Below are positions 9,755-19,056 of a DNA stretch of 64,000 bases, piece by piece; position 1 is the stretch's first letter, and each line of letters begins with the position of its first letter. Location: assembly GCF_051903925.1 (NCBI RefSeq), contig NZ_CP173678.1, positions 4,340,001 to 4,404,000 on the forward strand, read 5' to 3'. The position numbers were made by a program, and so were the translations under genes. The notes below the pieces were generated by a model, which saw nothing but the letters and a program-made list of their open reading frames with translations, was not told the origin of the DNA and did not search any database. The stretch is from G051903925 sp051903925 (lineage in GTDB: Bacteria > Pseudomonadota > Alphaproteobacteria > Zavarziniales > Zavarziniaceae).

Positions 9755-11374
9755 ATGGTCGCTGCGACGACGGATGTCAATGTCAGCCGGGGAGAGGAGC
9801 GGAAGGTCATCTTCGCCTCCTCCCTGGGCACGGTGTTCGAGTGGTACGACTTCTACCTCTACGCGACGCTTGCGCCCTTCTTCGCGGCCCTGTTCTTCCC
9901 CCCGGGAAACGATACGGCGGCGCTCCTGTCGGCCTTCGCGACGTATGCCGCGGGCTTCCTGGTCCGGCCGTTCGGGGCGCTGGTGTTCGGGCGGATCGGC
10001 GACCTGGTCGGCCGCAAGTACACGTTCCTGGTCACCATCCTGGTCATGGGCACTTCCACCTTCGCGGTCGGCCTGCTGCCGACCTACGAGGACATCGGCA
10101 TGGTCGCCGCGATCCTGCTGGTCGCCCTGCGCCTGCTCCAGGGTCTGGCCCTGGGCGGTGAATATGGCGGGGCGGCGACCTATGTCGCGGAACACGCCCC
10201 CAACCACCGGCGGGGCTATGCCACCAGCTGGATCCAGACCACGGCGACGATCGGCTTCTTCCTGTCGCTGGTGGTGATCGGCGGCGTGCGCCTGACGATG
10301 GAGGCGGCGGACTTCGCCAGCTGGGGCTGGCGCCTGCCCTTCCTGGTGTCGGTCATCCTGCTCATCTTCTCGGTCTATATCCGGCTGAAGCTCAACGAAT
10401 CCCCGGTCTTCCAGCGCATGAAGTCCGAGGGCAAGGGTTCGAGCCAGCCACTGACCGACAGCTTCCTGCGCTATCCCAACAACAAGTTCGTGCTGCTGGC
10501 CCTGCTGGGTGCCACGGCGGGCCAGGGCGTCGTCTGGTACACAGGGCAGTTCTACGCCCTGTTCTTCCTGACGATCACGCTGAAACTGGACTGGTACAAT
10601 GCCTATCTGCTGATCGCCGGCTCGCTCCTGTTGGGCACGCCGTTCTTTGTATTCTTTGGCTGGCTGTCCGACCGGATCGGCCGGCTCAAGATCATCATGG
10701 CGGGGTGCCTGGTGGCCGCGGCGACCTTCTTCCCGCTCTTCGGCCTGCTGACCCACTATGTCAATCCACGGCTGGAGGCGTACCAGCAGGCAACGCCGAT
10801 CCAGGTTGCCGCCAGTGACTGCCATTTCCACGTCTTCCCGCTGCCGGGCACGCGCTTTTCCGACTGCGACAAGGCGCGGGACTTTCTGACAAAGTCGGGC
10901 CTCTCCTTCACCAGCGTGGAGGCGGTACCCGGCTTCGACGTGGTGACCACGATCGGGACGGTGAAGATCGAGGAACCGGCCGGCGATACGGCGGCCTGGT
11001 CCGACGCGGCCTACAAGGCGGCCTTGGCCCAGACGGGCTATCCGGGCCCAGCCGATCCCGCCCTGGTCAACTTCCCCATGGCCCTTGGGGTGCTGTTCGT
11101 CCTGATCCTCTACGTGACGATGGTCTATGGCCCGATCGCCGCCTATCTGGTCGAACTGTTCCCCACCCGCATCCGCTACACGTCCATGTCGCTGCCCTAT
11201 CACATCGGCAATGGCTGGTTCGGTGGCATGCTGCCGCTGCTGGCGACGGCCCTGGTGGCGGCCACGGGCGACATCTACTACGGCCTGTGGTACCCGATCG
11301 TGATCGCCGTCATGTCCCTGGTGATCGGTACGATCTTCCTGCGCGAGAACCGCGACGTGGACATCCACGCCTGA
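9755..11374 (+). CDS. MHS-family (metabolite:H+ symporter) MFS transporter
   Basis: A 539-residue 12-helix transporter. It shows the MHS signatures FEWYDFYLYATLAPFFAALFF near the N-terminus, GRIGDLVGRKY between helices 2 and 3, and RLLQGLALGGEYGGAATYVAEH. It carries an extra hydrophilic segment of about 100 residues (roughly 340-440, with two cysteine motifs SDCHFH and FSDCDKA) in the second half, which makes it longer than ProP-type relatives. The substrate is probably a small organic acid or osmolyte. It begins 171 nt after the DUF934 gene. Confidence 0.85.
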   Translation: MVAATTDVNVSRGEERKVIFASSLGTVFEWYDFYLYATLAPFFAALFFPPGNDTAALLSAFATYAAGFLVRPFGALVFGRIGDLVGRKYTFLVTILVMGTSTFAVGLLPTYEDIGMVAAILLVALRLLQGLALGGEYGGAATYVAEHAPNHRRGYATSWIQTTATIGFFLSLVVIGGVRLTMEAADFASWGWRLPFLVSVILLIFSVYIRLKLNESPVFQRMKSEGKGSSQPLTDSFLRYPNNKFVLLALLGATAGQGVVWYTGQFYALFFLTITLKLDWYNAYLLIAGSLLLGTPFFVFFGWLSDRIGRLKIIMAGCLVAAATFFPLFGLLTHYVNPRLEAYQQATPIQVAASDCHFHVFPLPGTRFSDCDKARDFLTKSGLSFTSVEAVPGFDVVTTIGTVKIEEPAGDTAAWSDAAYKAALAQTGYPGPADPALVNFPMALGVLFVLILYVTMVYGPIAAYLVELFPTRIRYTSMSLPYHIGNGWFGGMLPLLATALVAATGDIYYGLWYPIVIAVMSLVIGTIFLRENRDVDIHA

Positions 11375-11391
11375 GCGGTGCGGGGAGGCGA

Positions 11392-12519
11392 TCAGGCGGG
11401 GCCGTAGAGCTCCGCGATCGTCTCCTCCCCGATCGCGAAACCGGTCGAGGCGCCGGTGCCGCCGGTGACGATCACCAGCCGCACCGCGTCCGACGGCGCA
11501 TCGCGCAGCATCGGCCCGGCATCGGAGGATGCATAGGTGCCGACCCAGCGGCTGACCGGCTCAACCCAGGGCAGGCCGGTCACCGCCAGCAGCTCCTGCA
11601 GGATCAGGTCATCCACCCCGGCGGCGGCAAAGGGCGGCAGCGTGTCGCCATAATGGTGCGAATCGCCCACGACCAGCGTGCCATCGGCATTCTGCACCGC
11701 GATCAGGTGGATCCCGTTCTCCAGCCACGGGCCCTGCTCGCGGGCCAACAGCGTCCTGAGCGGTGCCGCCTGGGGCAGGTCGGCATAGCCCTCGTAGCGG
11801 ACCAGGCTCAGATCCGACATGACACAGTGCGGCAGGATCCAGCCGGCGGGCGGGCGCACCCGCATCATGTGGAGCTGGCACCGGCGCAAGCCGTGCGCCG
11901 CGATCCGCTGCGGGAACAGGCTCAGGAAGTCGTCGCCGGGACAGACCACGGCGGCCTCCGCCTCGATCACCCCGCGCGTCGTCTCGATCCGCGGTGGCGC
12001 AACGTCGCGCACCAGGGTCGAGCGCAGGAAGGTGACGCCATGCGTCTGTTCCAGCCACGCGGCCAGCAGCGGGATCGCCTGGGGCGATTCCACGCGCCGC
12101 TCATGGGGCGAGTACAGCGCCCCCGCCAGGCGGCGCGGCTGCACGTGCGGGAAGCGCGCGGCAAAGGTCGCCGCGTCCAGGATCTCCAGGCCCTGCCCCA
12201 TCTCCGTCGCCACGAGCGCCTCGGCCACGGCCAGGGCCTCCGGCCGCTGGGCGATCATCAGCAGTCCCTGCTGCACGATGGGAATGCCCGCCTGCGGCGC
12301 GACCTCCGCCCAGATGTCGCGGGAGCGGAGCGCCCGGCGCCAATGCAGTCCCCGCTCCTGCCCGGTCACCGTGACGAAGCCAAAATTGCGGATGGAGGCC
12401 CCGTTGGCCTGCGCCTCTCGGTCGATCACCACGACCGTCTTGCCGCGGCGGACAGCCGCCAGGGCATGCGCCAGTCCCAGGATCCCCGCCCCCACGACGG
12501 CGAGGTCGTACACGGCCAT
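11392..12519 (-). CDS. FAD-dependent oxidoreductase, TIGR03364 type (DAO superfamily)
   Basis: A 375-residue flavoprotein with the N-terminal dinucleotide motif VVGAGILGLAHALAA and the family-specific IRNFGFVTVTGQ. C-terminal VTGGTGASTGFAIG completes the FAD site. Proteins of this family are often found in 2-aminoethylphosphonate-type catabolic operons and are proposed to oxidise aminophosphonates. No phosphonate genes are present here, so the substrate is uncertain. It is convergent with the MHS transporter and follows the YARHG gene on its strand by 20 nt. Confidence 0.85.
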   Translation of the reverse strand: MAVYDLAVVGAGILGLAHALAAVRRGKTVVVIDREAQANGASIRNFGFVTVTGQERGLHWRRALRSRDIWAEVAPQAGIPIVQQGLLMIAQRPEALAVAEALVATEMGQGLEILDAATFAARFPHVQPRRLAGALYSPHERRVESPQAIPLLAAWLEQTHGVTFLRSTLVRDVAPPRIETTRGVIEAEAAVVCPGDDFLSLFPQRIAAHGLRRCQLHMMRVRPPAGWILPHCVMSDLSLVRYEGYADLPQAAPLRTLLAREQGPWLENGIHLIAVQNADGTLVVGDSHHYGDTLPPFAAAGVDDLILQELLAVTGLPWVEPVSRWVGTYASSDAGPMLRDAPSDAVRLVIVTGGTGASTGFAIGEETIAELYGPA

Positions 12520-12539
12520 GCGCTTCCCCCGATGCCCGA

Positions 12540-13010
12540 TCAGCGCTCGGGGATCGGGATCCCCGGCTTGCGTTGCGGCGGACTTTCGCCTGAGGCATTG
12601 GCCCCAGCCGAGGGAGCCAGGTCAAGCGGTGCGCCCTGCGCCGCCTCGTATGTGCGGATCGTGTCCAGGTTGGCGCGCTCCGTCTCGCTCAGCAGGGATG
12701 AGACGGAGCGCAGGCGGCCCTGGTACCAGTGCTGCCGCCGGAAATAGGCATTCACGTCGTCCGCCGGAAAGATATAGCCATGGCGGGCCAGGATCTCGTT
12801 CCGCATCAGGCGCAGTTCGACAAGCGACATGTGCTGAAGGTCGGCCGGCGTCAGCGTCCGGGTCGATGCCTCCGGGTAGCGGCCGGGTACCGCCGCCGCG
12901 ACCAGGTGAAGCGCCGGCCCGCGCGACTGCTCCAGCAGCGCCGGTGCGGACATGGGGTGGGGCCCGGCGGCCAGGCCGGCAGCGACGATTGCAGCGCAGA
13001 GGCTCGGCAA
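12540..13010 (-). CDS. YARHG-domain exported protein
   Basis: The centre and C-terminal half hold a YARHG domain: LRLMRNEILARHGYIFPADD, then FRRQHWYQGR and LSETERANLDTIR. YARHG domains are extracellular modules in bacterial cell-surface proteins and some protease inhibitors. The start is uncertain. TTG at 13010 has AAGAAAGGAC upstream and begins a hydrophobic segment that could be a short signal. ATG at 13112 is in frame, but its 34 extra codons include AGA, AGG and ATA, unlike the rest of the window. From the TTG the protein has 156 residues. Confidence 0.7.
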   Translation of the reverse strand: MPSLCAAIVAAGLAAGPHPMSAPALLEQSRGPALHLVAAAVPGRYPEASTRTLTPADLQHMSLVELRLMRNEILARHGYIFPADDVNAYFRRQHWYQGRLRSVSSLLSETERANLDTIRTYEAAQGAPLDLAPSAGANASGESPPQRKPGIPIPER

Positions 13011-13205
13011 CGGCGACGTCCTTTCTTGTCTGGGCAGGATCGCAGCATAGGCCGGGAAATGCGGCGATATCGAGACGAAGCGTGTTCTGTCGACAATCTT
13101 TGCTGGCGTCATGGCGCTGGGCGGTTTGCTCAGGGCCGGCAGGCCACTAGGATCGACCCCGCCGGCTGCTGCGCCGGCCAACATCAGGCGGGGAGGACAT
13201 CGCCA

Positions 13206-14051
13206 ATGGCCTATAGCGACTACAAGCTGGTCAACGTCCAGGTTCGCGGCCGGATCGCCTATGCGACGATCGACGCGCCACCGGTCAATGTCATGACCTT
13301 GGCCCTCTATGACGAGCTGGCCCGCCTGTCCAAGGACGTCGAGGCGGACGATTCACTGCACGTCTTCGTCCTGCGCAGCGCCAATCCGGACTTCTTCATC
13401 GCCCATTTCGACGTGAGCGCGATCCTGGAGATGCCGACCGACGGCACGCCGAACTATGACGACTATGCGGCCTCCGAATACCACGCCATGTGCCGCCGCT
13501 TCACCACGATGAACAAGGTGACGATCGCCCAGATCGAGGGCCGCGTGGGCGGAGGCGGGTCCGAACTGTCGATGAACTTCGACATGCGCTTCGGCACGCG
13601 GGGCAAGACCTTCGTCAATCAGATGGAGGTGCCGCTGGGCATCCTGCCAGGCGGTTCGGGGACGCAGGTCATGCCGCGCCTGATCGGCCGCAACCGGGCG
13701 ATGGAGGTCATCATGGGCGGCGTCGACATGGACGCCGACACGGCCGAGCGCTGGGGCTACCTCAACCGGGTGTTCGAGCCGGGCGGCGCCTGCGGGGCCT
13801 ATGTCGACTGGATCGCCAACCGCATCGCCTCCTTCCCCACCGAAGCGGTGCGCCTGGCCAAGGCCTCGATCAACTCGGCGGAGAAGCCCCTGGCCGACGG
13901 CCTGCGCGACGAAAGCCACCTGTTCCAGCAGCTCCTGCGCACGGAGAGCGGCCAGAGGGCGATGACGAAGTTCCTGGAGATCGGCGGCCAGACCCGGGGC
14001 GGCGAGCTCAAGATCCAGGAGCTCAACGGCCTCCTCGGTGGCCTGGGCTGA
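13206..14051 (+). CDS. Enoyl-CoA hydratase/isomerase family protein
   Basis: A 281-residue crotonase-fold protein. The oxyanion-hole region is IEGRVGGGGSELSMNFDMRFG (quoted as residues about 107-127), with EVPLGILPGGSGTQVMPRLIGR following. In place of the usual catalytic glutamate pair the second site reads PLGILPGG, so the reaction cannot be read off. ATG 13206 follows GGGGAGG. It is 24 nt ahead of the aldo/keto reductase, probably as an operon. Confidence 0.8.
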   Translation: MAYSDYKLVNVQVRGRIAYATIDAPPVNVMTLALYDELARLSKDVEADDSLHVFVLRSANPDFFIAHFDVSAILEMPTDGTPNYDDYAASEYHAMCRRFTTMNKVTIAQIEGRVGGGGSELSMNFDMRFGTRGKTFVNQMEVPLGILPGGSGTQVMPRLIGRNRAMEVIMGGVDMDADTAERWGYLNRVFEPGGACGAYVDWIANRIASFPTEAVRLAKASINSAEKPLADGLRDESHLFQQLLRTESGQRAMTKFLEIGGQTRGGELKIQELNGLLGGLG

Positions 14052-14075
14052 CGCGCGGCAGCAGGGAGAACAGGC

Positions 14076-15053
14076 ATGAAGTACGTTCGATTGGGCACGA
14101 CCGGGATGCAGGTCTCGCCCCTGTGCCTGGGCTGCATGACCTTCGGCACGCCCGATCGCGGCACCCATGCCTGGACCCTGTCGGAGGCGCAGAGCCTGCC
14201 GCTGATCCGGCAGGCCCTGGAGGCCGGGATCAACTTCCTGGACACGGCCAACGTCTATTCCGACGGCACGTCGGAGGAGATCGTGGGCAAGGCGATCCGC
14301 GAATTCGGCCGGCGGGACGAGATCGTGCTGGCGACCAAGGTCCATGGTCGGATGCGGCCCGGCCCCAACGGCGCCGGCCTGTCGCGCAAGGCGATCATGA
14401 TGGAAATCGATGCCAGCCTCAGGCGCCTGGGCACCGACCATGTCGACCTCTACCAGATCCACCGCTGGGACCCGAAAGTGCCCATCGAGGAGACGATGGA
14501 GGCGCTGCACGACGTGGTGAAGGCGGGCAAGGCGCTGCACATCGGCGCCTCGTCCATGGCCGCGTGGCAGTTCGCCAAGGCGCAAGCCGTGGCAGAACGG
14601 CACGGCTGGACCCGCTTCGTCACCATGCAGAACCACCTCAACCTCCTCTATCGCGAGGAGGAGCGGGAGATGCTGCCGTTGTGCCGTGACCAGGGCGTAG
14701 GTGTGATCCCGTGGAGCCCGCAGGCGCGCGGCCGCCTGACCCGGCCGTGGGAGGCGGAGACGACGCGCTCCGGCTCGGACGTCTTCGGCAAGACGCTCTA
14801 TGGCCGGCAGGAGGAAGCGGACCGCGCCGTTGTGGCCGAAGTTGCCGCCGTGGCGCACGGCCGCGGCGTGCCCATGGCCCAGGTGGCACTGGCCTGGGTG
14901 ATCCAGAAGCCCGGCGTGACAGCCCCCATCATCGGCGCATCGCGTGCCGGCCACCTGGAGGACGCCATCGCAGCGCTCAGCCTGAACCTGAGCGCGGACG
15001 AAATCGCGCGGCTGGAGGCGCCCTACGTCCCGCACGCCGTCGCGGGCTACTAG
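14076..15053 (+). CDS. Aldo/keto reductase
   Basis: A 325-residue TIM-barrel NADPH oxidoreductase. The catalytic tetrad is visible as D in NFLDTANVYSDG, Y in the same motif, K in LATKVHGR and H in DLYQIHRWD. C-terminal IIGASRAGHLEDAIAAL binds the cofactor. The family (YajO/PdxI-like by length) reduces diverse aldehydes and ketones, and the substrate is unknown. GGGAGAA precedes the ATG. Confidence 0.87.
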   Translation: MKYVRLGTTGMQVSPLCLGCMTFGTPDRGTHAWTLSEAQSLPLIRQALEAGINFLDTANVYSDGTSEEIVGKAIREFGRRDEIVLATKVHGRMRPGPNGAGLSRKAIMMEIDASLRRLGTDHVDLYQIHRWDPKVPIEETMEALHDVVKAGKALHIGASSMAAWQFAKAQAVAERHGWTRFVTMQNHLNLLYREEEREMLPLCRDQGVGVIPWSPQARGRLTRPWEAETTRSGSDVFGKTLYGRQEEADRAVVAEVAAVAHGRGVPMAQVALAWVIQKPGVTAPIIGASRAGHLEDAIAALSLNLSADEIARLEAPYVPHAVAGY

Positions 15054-15099
15054 CGGCGGCCCTCTGCGGACGCGCGGGTTGCCTCAGACTGCATGGCGG

Positions 15100-15132
15100 T
15101 GAGATAATCGCTGCGAATACCCATGAGGTAAT
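15100..15132. promoter_or_regulatory. Direct repeat TGAGRTAAT upstream of the XRE regulator
   Basis: TGAGATAAT at 15100-15108 and TGAGGTAAT at 15124-15132, starts 24 bp apart, end just before the regulator's ATG at 15136. This could be an autoregulatory operator; chance similarity is not excluded. Confidence 0.3.
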
Positions 15133-15135
15133 GTC

Positions 15136-15969
15136 ATGAGTACAGCCCGTGCGCAGCGACCGCGACCCGCCGCCCCGTCCTTTGGCCCCACGCTGCGCCA
15201 GTGGCGCGACCATCGCGGCCTGAGCCAGCTTGAGCTTGGCCTGCGCAGTGGGGTCAGCCAGCGCCATATCAGCTTCCTGGAATCGGGGCGGGCGCGGCCC
15301 AGCCGCGACATGGTCCTGCACTTGTCCGAGACGCTGGACGTGCCGCTGCGCCACCGCAACGTGATGCTGACGGCGGCGGGTTTCGCCGCCGCCTATCGCG
15401 AAACGGAGCTCGAATCGCCGGAACTGGCCGCGGTGTCCCAGGCGCTCGACTTCCTGCTGGAGAAGCAGGAGCCCTATCCGGCGATCGTTGTCGACCGCCT
15501 GTGGAACGTGCAGCGCGGCAACAAGGCGGCCCTCAATTTCATGGCCTATCTGCTGGGCCAGCCGCTGCCAGGCCTGCCGCGCCTGAACCTGCTGGAGGCG
15601 ATCCTGGCCCCCGGCCCCTTGCGCGAGGCGATCGAGAACTGGGAGGACGCGGCCGGCTACCTTGTCCGGCGGCTGAACCAGGAACTGCTGACGGACGGCG
15701 ACCCCGGCCAGGGCAAGGCGATGCTGGCCCGCATCACCGCCCTGCCCGGCGTGCCCGACCTGCTGCGCGCGGCGACGGGCGAGGAAAGCTTCGCCCCCGT
15801 CCTGACCACGCGCTATCGCAAGGGGGACGAGCGGCTGGTCCTGTTCACCATGCTGACGACACTGGGCACGCCGCAGGACGTCACCTTGCAGGAAATGCGG
15901 ATCGAAAGCTTTTTCCCCGCCGATGCCCGTTCGCGCCAGATCCTGGAGCGCCTGTCCGCCGACGCCTGA
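15136..15969 (+). CDS. XRE-family regulator with MmyB-like ligand-binding domain
   Basis: A 277-residue protein. Residues about 18-70 form a helix-turn-helix (LRQWRDHRGLSQLELGLRSG, then VSQRHISFLESGRARPS). Residues 100-270 match the MmyB-like PAS-related ligand domain (PYPAIVVDRLWNVQRGNKAA, and VLTTRYRKGDERLVLFTML). Such proteins may bind fatty acids and often control a neighbouring oxidoreductase; the aldo/keto reductase and hydratase just upstream are the natural candidates. Confidence 0.85.
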   Translation: MSTARAQRPRPAAPSFGPTLRQWRDHRGLSQLELGLRSGVSQRHISFLESGRARPSRDMVLHLSETLDVPLRHRNVMLTAAGFAAAYRETELESPELAAVSQALDFLLEKQEPYPAIVVDRLWNVQRGNKAALNFMAYLLGQPLPGLPRLNLLEAILAPGPLREAIENWEDAAGYLVRRLNQELLTDGDPGQGKAMLARITALPGVPDLLRAATGEESFAPVLTTRYRKGDERLVLFTMLTTLGTPQDVTLQEMRIESFFPADARSRQILERLSADA

Positions 15970-15978
15970 GCGTGGCTC

Positions 15979-16030
15979 ATGATGCTTCGAGACGCGTCCC
16001 TTCGGGCCGCTCCTCAGCATGACGCCGTTG
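15979..16030. repeat. REP-like palindromic repeat, family 1
   Basis: TGATGCTTCGAGACGCG, a short loop, then GCTCCTCAGCATGACGCCGTTG. It is the same element as at 45915-46028, lying between the convergent XRE and diguanylate cyclase genes. Confidence 0.75.
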
Positions 16031-16111
16031 CTTCTGTTGCATTTTCCCTGACGGCGGCTTGCCGAGGAGAGCCGAAGGCACCTCCCGAAGGAACCGGGAA
16101 TGGCGCCTGAA

Positions 16112-17716
16112 TCAATCCTGCAACGCGCCAGCGGCGCGCCCGGGCGTGGACAGGACGACCCGGTCCCGGCCCTCACGCTTGGCGCGGTACAGCGCCTGGT
16201 CGGCGCGCTTCAATGCCGGCTCGATCGTCTCCTCTTCGGGCCCGACGATCGAGACGCCGATGGAGACCGTGAAGCGCAATGGCTCGGCATCGCCCAGGTC
16301 GATCTCGACCAGGGCCAGGATGCGGCGCAGGCGCTCGGCCGTCTCGAACGCCTTGGCCGAATCGGTATCAGGCAGCAGCAGCGCGAATTCCTCGCCCCCG
16401 AAGCGAGCCAGTTCATCCGTTTCGCGCAAGGTCTGGCGGGTGACGGCGGTCAGGCGGCGCAGCACCTCGTCGCCCAGGTCGTGGCCGAACGTGTCGTTGA
16501 TCACCTTGAAGCGATCGACGTCGAGCATCAGCACGGCTAGCGTCGTCGCCGTCCGCCGCAGGCGCCGCAATTCCAGATCGGCGCGTTCGAAGAAGTGGCG
16601 CCGGTTGAAGGCGCCGGTCAGCGGATCGGTCGCGGCCGTCCGCTTCAGCTCCGCCTCCAGCCGCTGGCGCACCGTGACATCGTTCACGATGGCGAAGTCG
16701 GCCGTGCTGCCATCGGGCATGGCAATGGGCGTCGAGCGGATCTCGACATCGCGCACCTCGCCCGATGCCAGGCGGTGGCGCAGGGGTGGGCTGTCCCCCG
16801 ATGTCCCGGGCCGGCTCGGCGCCTCCAGGTCGCGCACGCTCAACGTCAGGAAGACGTCCGCGGGATAGCCATAGAAGGCCAGCGCCGCGGCGTTGACATC
16901 GGCGATGCGCCCGCTGCCCCGCTCCGCCAGGAACATGATCGCGCCGTGGTTCTGGAACATGTCGCGGAACTTGCGCTCGCTCATGCGCAGGGCCTGCTCG
17001 GCGCGACGCACCTCCGATATGTCGTAGAGCCAGGTGATTGCCGCGCGCTGCCCCTCGAAGACGATTTCCGAGCCGGACATCAACGTCCAGTAGACCCGGC
17101 CCTGCGGGTCGCGGAACGCCACGGCCAGGTCGCGAACCTCGCCTCCGCCGGCGACGGCCGCCTCCACCACCTCGCGCTGCTTCTCGTCGGCATAGGTGAC
17201 GTTGCCGCCCTTGGCGACATAGGCATCGCGGCTGGTCCCCGCCAGTTCGACCATGCGGTCATTGACGAACAGGACATGGCGCCGGCCGTCCTCGCCCAGC
17301 CGTCCGATGTCGACCGCGACGGGCGCCCGCTCCAGAAGATGACGGATCTGGTGCGGATCCACCGGCGCAGGCGGCGCGGGCGGGGCAGCGTCCAGCCATA
17401 GCAGGCGCACCTCGGGATGGCCCTCCAGCCGGCTGGCCCGGCCCCGCACCGCAACATGGCCGCCGTCGCCGCGAATCAGCGTGAAGCGCACCTCGACCGG
17501 GCCACGCCACAGGTCACGTGGCAGGGCACCATCGACCAGATCGATCAGCAGCCGGCCGCCGTCCCGTTCCGGATCCAGGCCCGCCAGGTCCGCCAGCGGC
17601 TGGTTCCAGCCGATCAGGCACCCGGCATCGTCGACCGCCGCCACCGGCACGGCGGCACTGAGCAGAAGGGCGCGCAGCCGCTCGGCGGCAAGGTCGCCCC
17701 GCCCGTCGCCTGGCAA
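16112..17716 (-). CDS. PAS-PAS-GGDEF diguanylate cyclase
   Basis: A 534-residue soluble protein. Two to three PAS-like sensory domains occupy residues 1-360 (LLSAAVPVAAVDDAGCLIGW; a middle domain with VLFVNDRMVELAGTSRDAY; and MFQNHGAIMFLAERGSGRI). The C-terminal GGDEF domain starts at TDPLTGAFNRRHFFERADLE. The active site is GGEEF and the inhibitory I-site RETD lies five residues before it, so the enzyme should make c-di-GMP under product inhibition. No membrane segment is visible. It is downstream of the zeta-type inhibitor gene by 37 nt on the same strand. Confidence 0.88.
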   Translation of the reverse strand: MPGDGRGDLAAERLRALLLSAAVPVAAVDDAGCLIGWNQPLADLAGLDPERDGGRLLIDLVDGALPRDLWRGPVEVRFTLIRGDGGHVAVRGRASRLEGHPEVRLLWLDAAPPAPPAPVDPHQIRHLLERAPVAVDIGRLGEDGRRHVLFVNDRMVELAGTSRDAYVAKGGNVTYADEKQREVVEAAVAGGGEVRDLAVAFRDPQGRVYWTLMSGSEIVFEGQRAAITWLYDISEVRRAEQALRMSERKFRDMFQNHGAIMFLAERGSGRIADVNAAALAFYGYPADVFLTLSVRDLEAPSRPGTSGDSPPLRHRLASGEVRDVEIRSTPIAMPDGSTADFAIVNDVTVRQRLEAELKRTAATDPLTGAFNRRHFFERADLELRRLRRTATTLAVLMLDVDRFKVINDTFGHDLGDEVLRRLTAVTRQTLRETDELARFGGEEFALLLPDTDSAKAFETAERLRRILALVEIDLGDAEPLRFTVSIGVSIVGPEEETIEPALKRADQALYRAKREGRDRVVLSTPGRAAGALQD

Positions 17717-17753
17717 GGGGCGGCCCCCCGCCGACCGTACCGGCGCGCCCGGG

Positions 17754-18074
17754 TCAGGCGCTGAGCTGGGCCTGCGCCTCGGCCAGGAGCGCCGCCATCT
17801 TGGCGCGCAGCTGGGCCTCCGTCACCGGGGCATGCTTGACCCGCAAGTCGGCCGCCACCTTGCGGTAGACGTCCTCGTCCCCCGGCTCGTCGAAGTCGGC
17901 CTGCACCACGGTCGCGGCATAGTCCTGCGCTGCCTGGCCCTCCAGCCCCAGATACGGGGCCGCCCACAGGCCCAGCAGCTTGTTGCGCCGGGCGACCACC
18001 TTGAAGGCAAACTCGGTATCGCGGGCGAACTTGTTCTCGAAACCCCGTTCGCGATCTTCAAAACTGTTGCTCAT
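17754..18074 (-). CDS. DUF1476 protein, F1-ATPase inhibitor zeta subunit-like
   Basis: A 106-residue, highly charged helical protein with the family core FEDRERGFENKFARDTEFAF and RRNKLLGLWAA. In Paracoccus the homologous zeta subunit binds the F1 sector and blocks ATP hydrolysis by its N-terminus. ATG at 18074 gives the canonical MSNSFEDRE start; an upstream in-frame start at 18098 would overlap oxyR. It lies 20 nt after the oxyR stop, an unusual neighbour that may link respiratory ATPase control to peroxide stress. Confidence 0.85.
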   Translation of the reverse strand: MSNSFEDRERGFENKFARDTEFAFKVVARRNKLLGLWAAPYLGLEGQAAQDYAATVVQADFDEPGDEDVYRKVAADLRVKHAPVTEAQLRAKMAALLAEAQAQLSA

Positions 18075-18094
18075 GACCCCTCTCCGCGGGCGGC

Positions 18095-19027
18095 TCACTC
18101 GATATAAGGCGTCGCCCCTTCGCGCGGGGCAAGATACTGCGCCAGCGCCTGGAATTCACGCCGTCGGCTGCTGCCGCGACGAAACGCGATGCCGATCCGG
18201 CGCGACGGCGCCGCACGCCCCGCGACGGGCGGCAGGATCGGCCGGGTGACGATGTCCAGCCCGGCCAGAATGCCCGCCTGAACTGCCATGCGGGGCAGCA
18301 GCGTCACCCCCAGGCCGTTGGCCACCATCTGCACCAGCGTCAGCAGGCTGGTCGCGGTATAGGGTCCGCCGGCATCCCGTGGCCCAAGGTCGCAGGCGGC
18401 CAGCGCATGCTCCCGCAGGCAATGCCCATCGGCCAGCAGCAGCAGGTCGGCACCCGCAAGGTCGGCGGTCGCGACCGCCTCGCGCGTCGCCAGGGGATGG
18501 TCGCTGCGCGCGGCAAAGACGAAGGGATCCTCCATCAGGTCCATCGTGGCCGCGTCGCCACAAGCGCAGGGCAGCGCCAGGACCAGCAGGTCCAGCTCGC
18601 CGCGTTCCAGCTTGGCGACCAGGCGCTCGGTCAGGTCCTCGTGCAGGAACAGGCGCAGGCGCGGATGCTCGGCCCGCAACGCCGCCAGCGCAGCCGGCAG
18701 CAGGAACGGCCCCACCGTCGGAATCACCCCCAGGCGCAGCGTGCCCGACAGCGGCTCCTGGGCCGTGCGCGCCAGTTCCATGATCCCCTCGACAGCGGCC
18801 AGGACATGGCGCGCCCGCTCCGCGACCTCCACCCCCAGGGGGGTCAGCGCGATCCGGCGCCCGGCCCGCTCCACCAGCTGCGCGCCCAGCGCCGATTCGA
18901 GTTCCTGGATCCCGGCGCTCAGGGTCGACTGGCTGACATGGCAGGCCGAGGCGGCGCGGCCGAAATGCGCTTCACGCTCCAGGGCGATCAGATAGCGGAG
19001 TTGCCGCAGGCTGGGCGGGGAGACCAT
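18095..19027 (-). CDS. oxyR: OxyR-type LysR regulator of peroxide stress
   Basis: A 310-residue LysR protein. The N-terminal HTH is FGRAASACHVSQSTLSAGIQ. The redox-active pair C203 and C212 sits in LADGHCLREHALAACDLG, matching the nine-residue spacing of E. coli OxyR C199/C208. Disulfide formation by H2O2 converts such proteins to activators. It is transcribed divergently from ahpC, the classic arrangement, and shares the intergenic region holding a 15-bp dyad. Confidence 0.93.
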   Translation of the reverse strand: MVSPPSLRQLRYLIALEREAHFGRAASACHVSQSTLSAGIQELESALGAQLVERAGRRIALTPLGVEVAERARHVLAAVEGIMELARTAQEPLSGTLRLGVIPTVGPFLLPAALAALRAEHPRLRLFLHEDLTERLVAKLERGELDLLVLALPCACGDAATMDLMEDPFVFAARSDHPLATREAVATADLAGADLLLLADGHCLREHALAACDLGPRDAGGPYTATSLLTLVQMVANGLGVTLLPRMAVQAGILAGLDIVTRPILPPVAGRAAPSRRIGIAFRRGSSRRREFQALAQYLAPREGATPYIE

Positions 19028-19041
19028 CGGGCGATCCTATC

Positions 19042-19056
19042 ATCGGAAAATCCGAT
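19042..19056. promoter_or_regulatory. Dyad ATCGG-N5-CCGAT in the oxyR/ahpC intergenic region
   Basis: A perfect 15-bp inverted repeat 15 bp before the oxyR start and 119 bp before ahpC. Its place in a divergent oxyR-ahpC region makes an OxyR site likely. It does not closely match the E. coli consensus. Confidence 0.45.
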
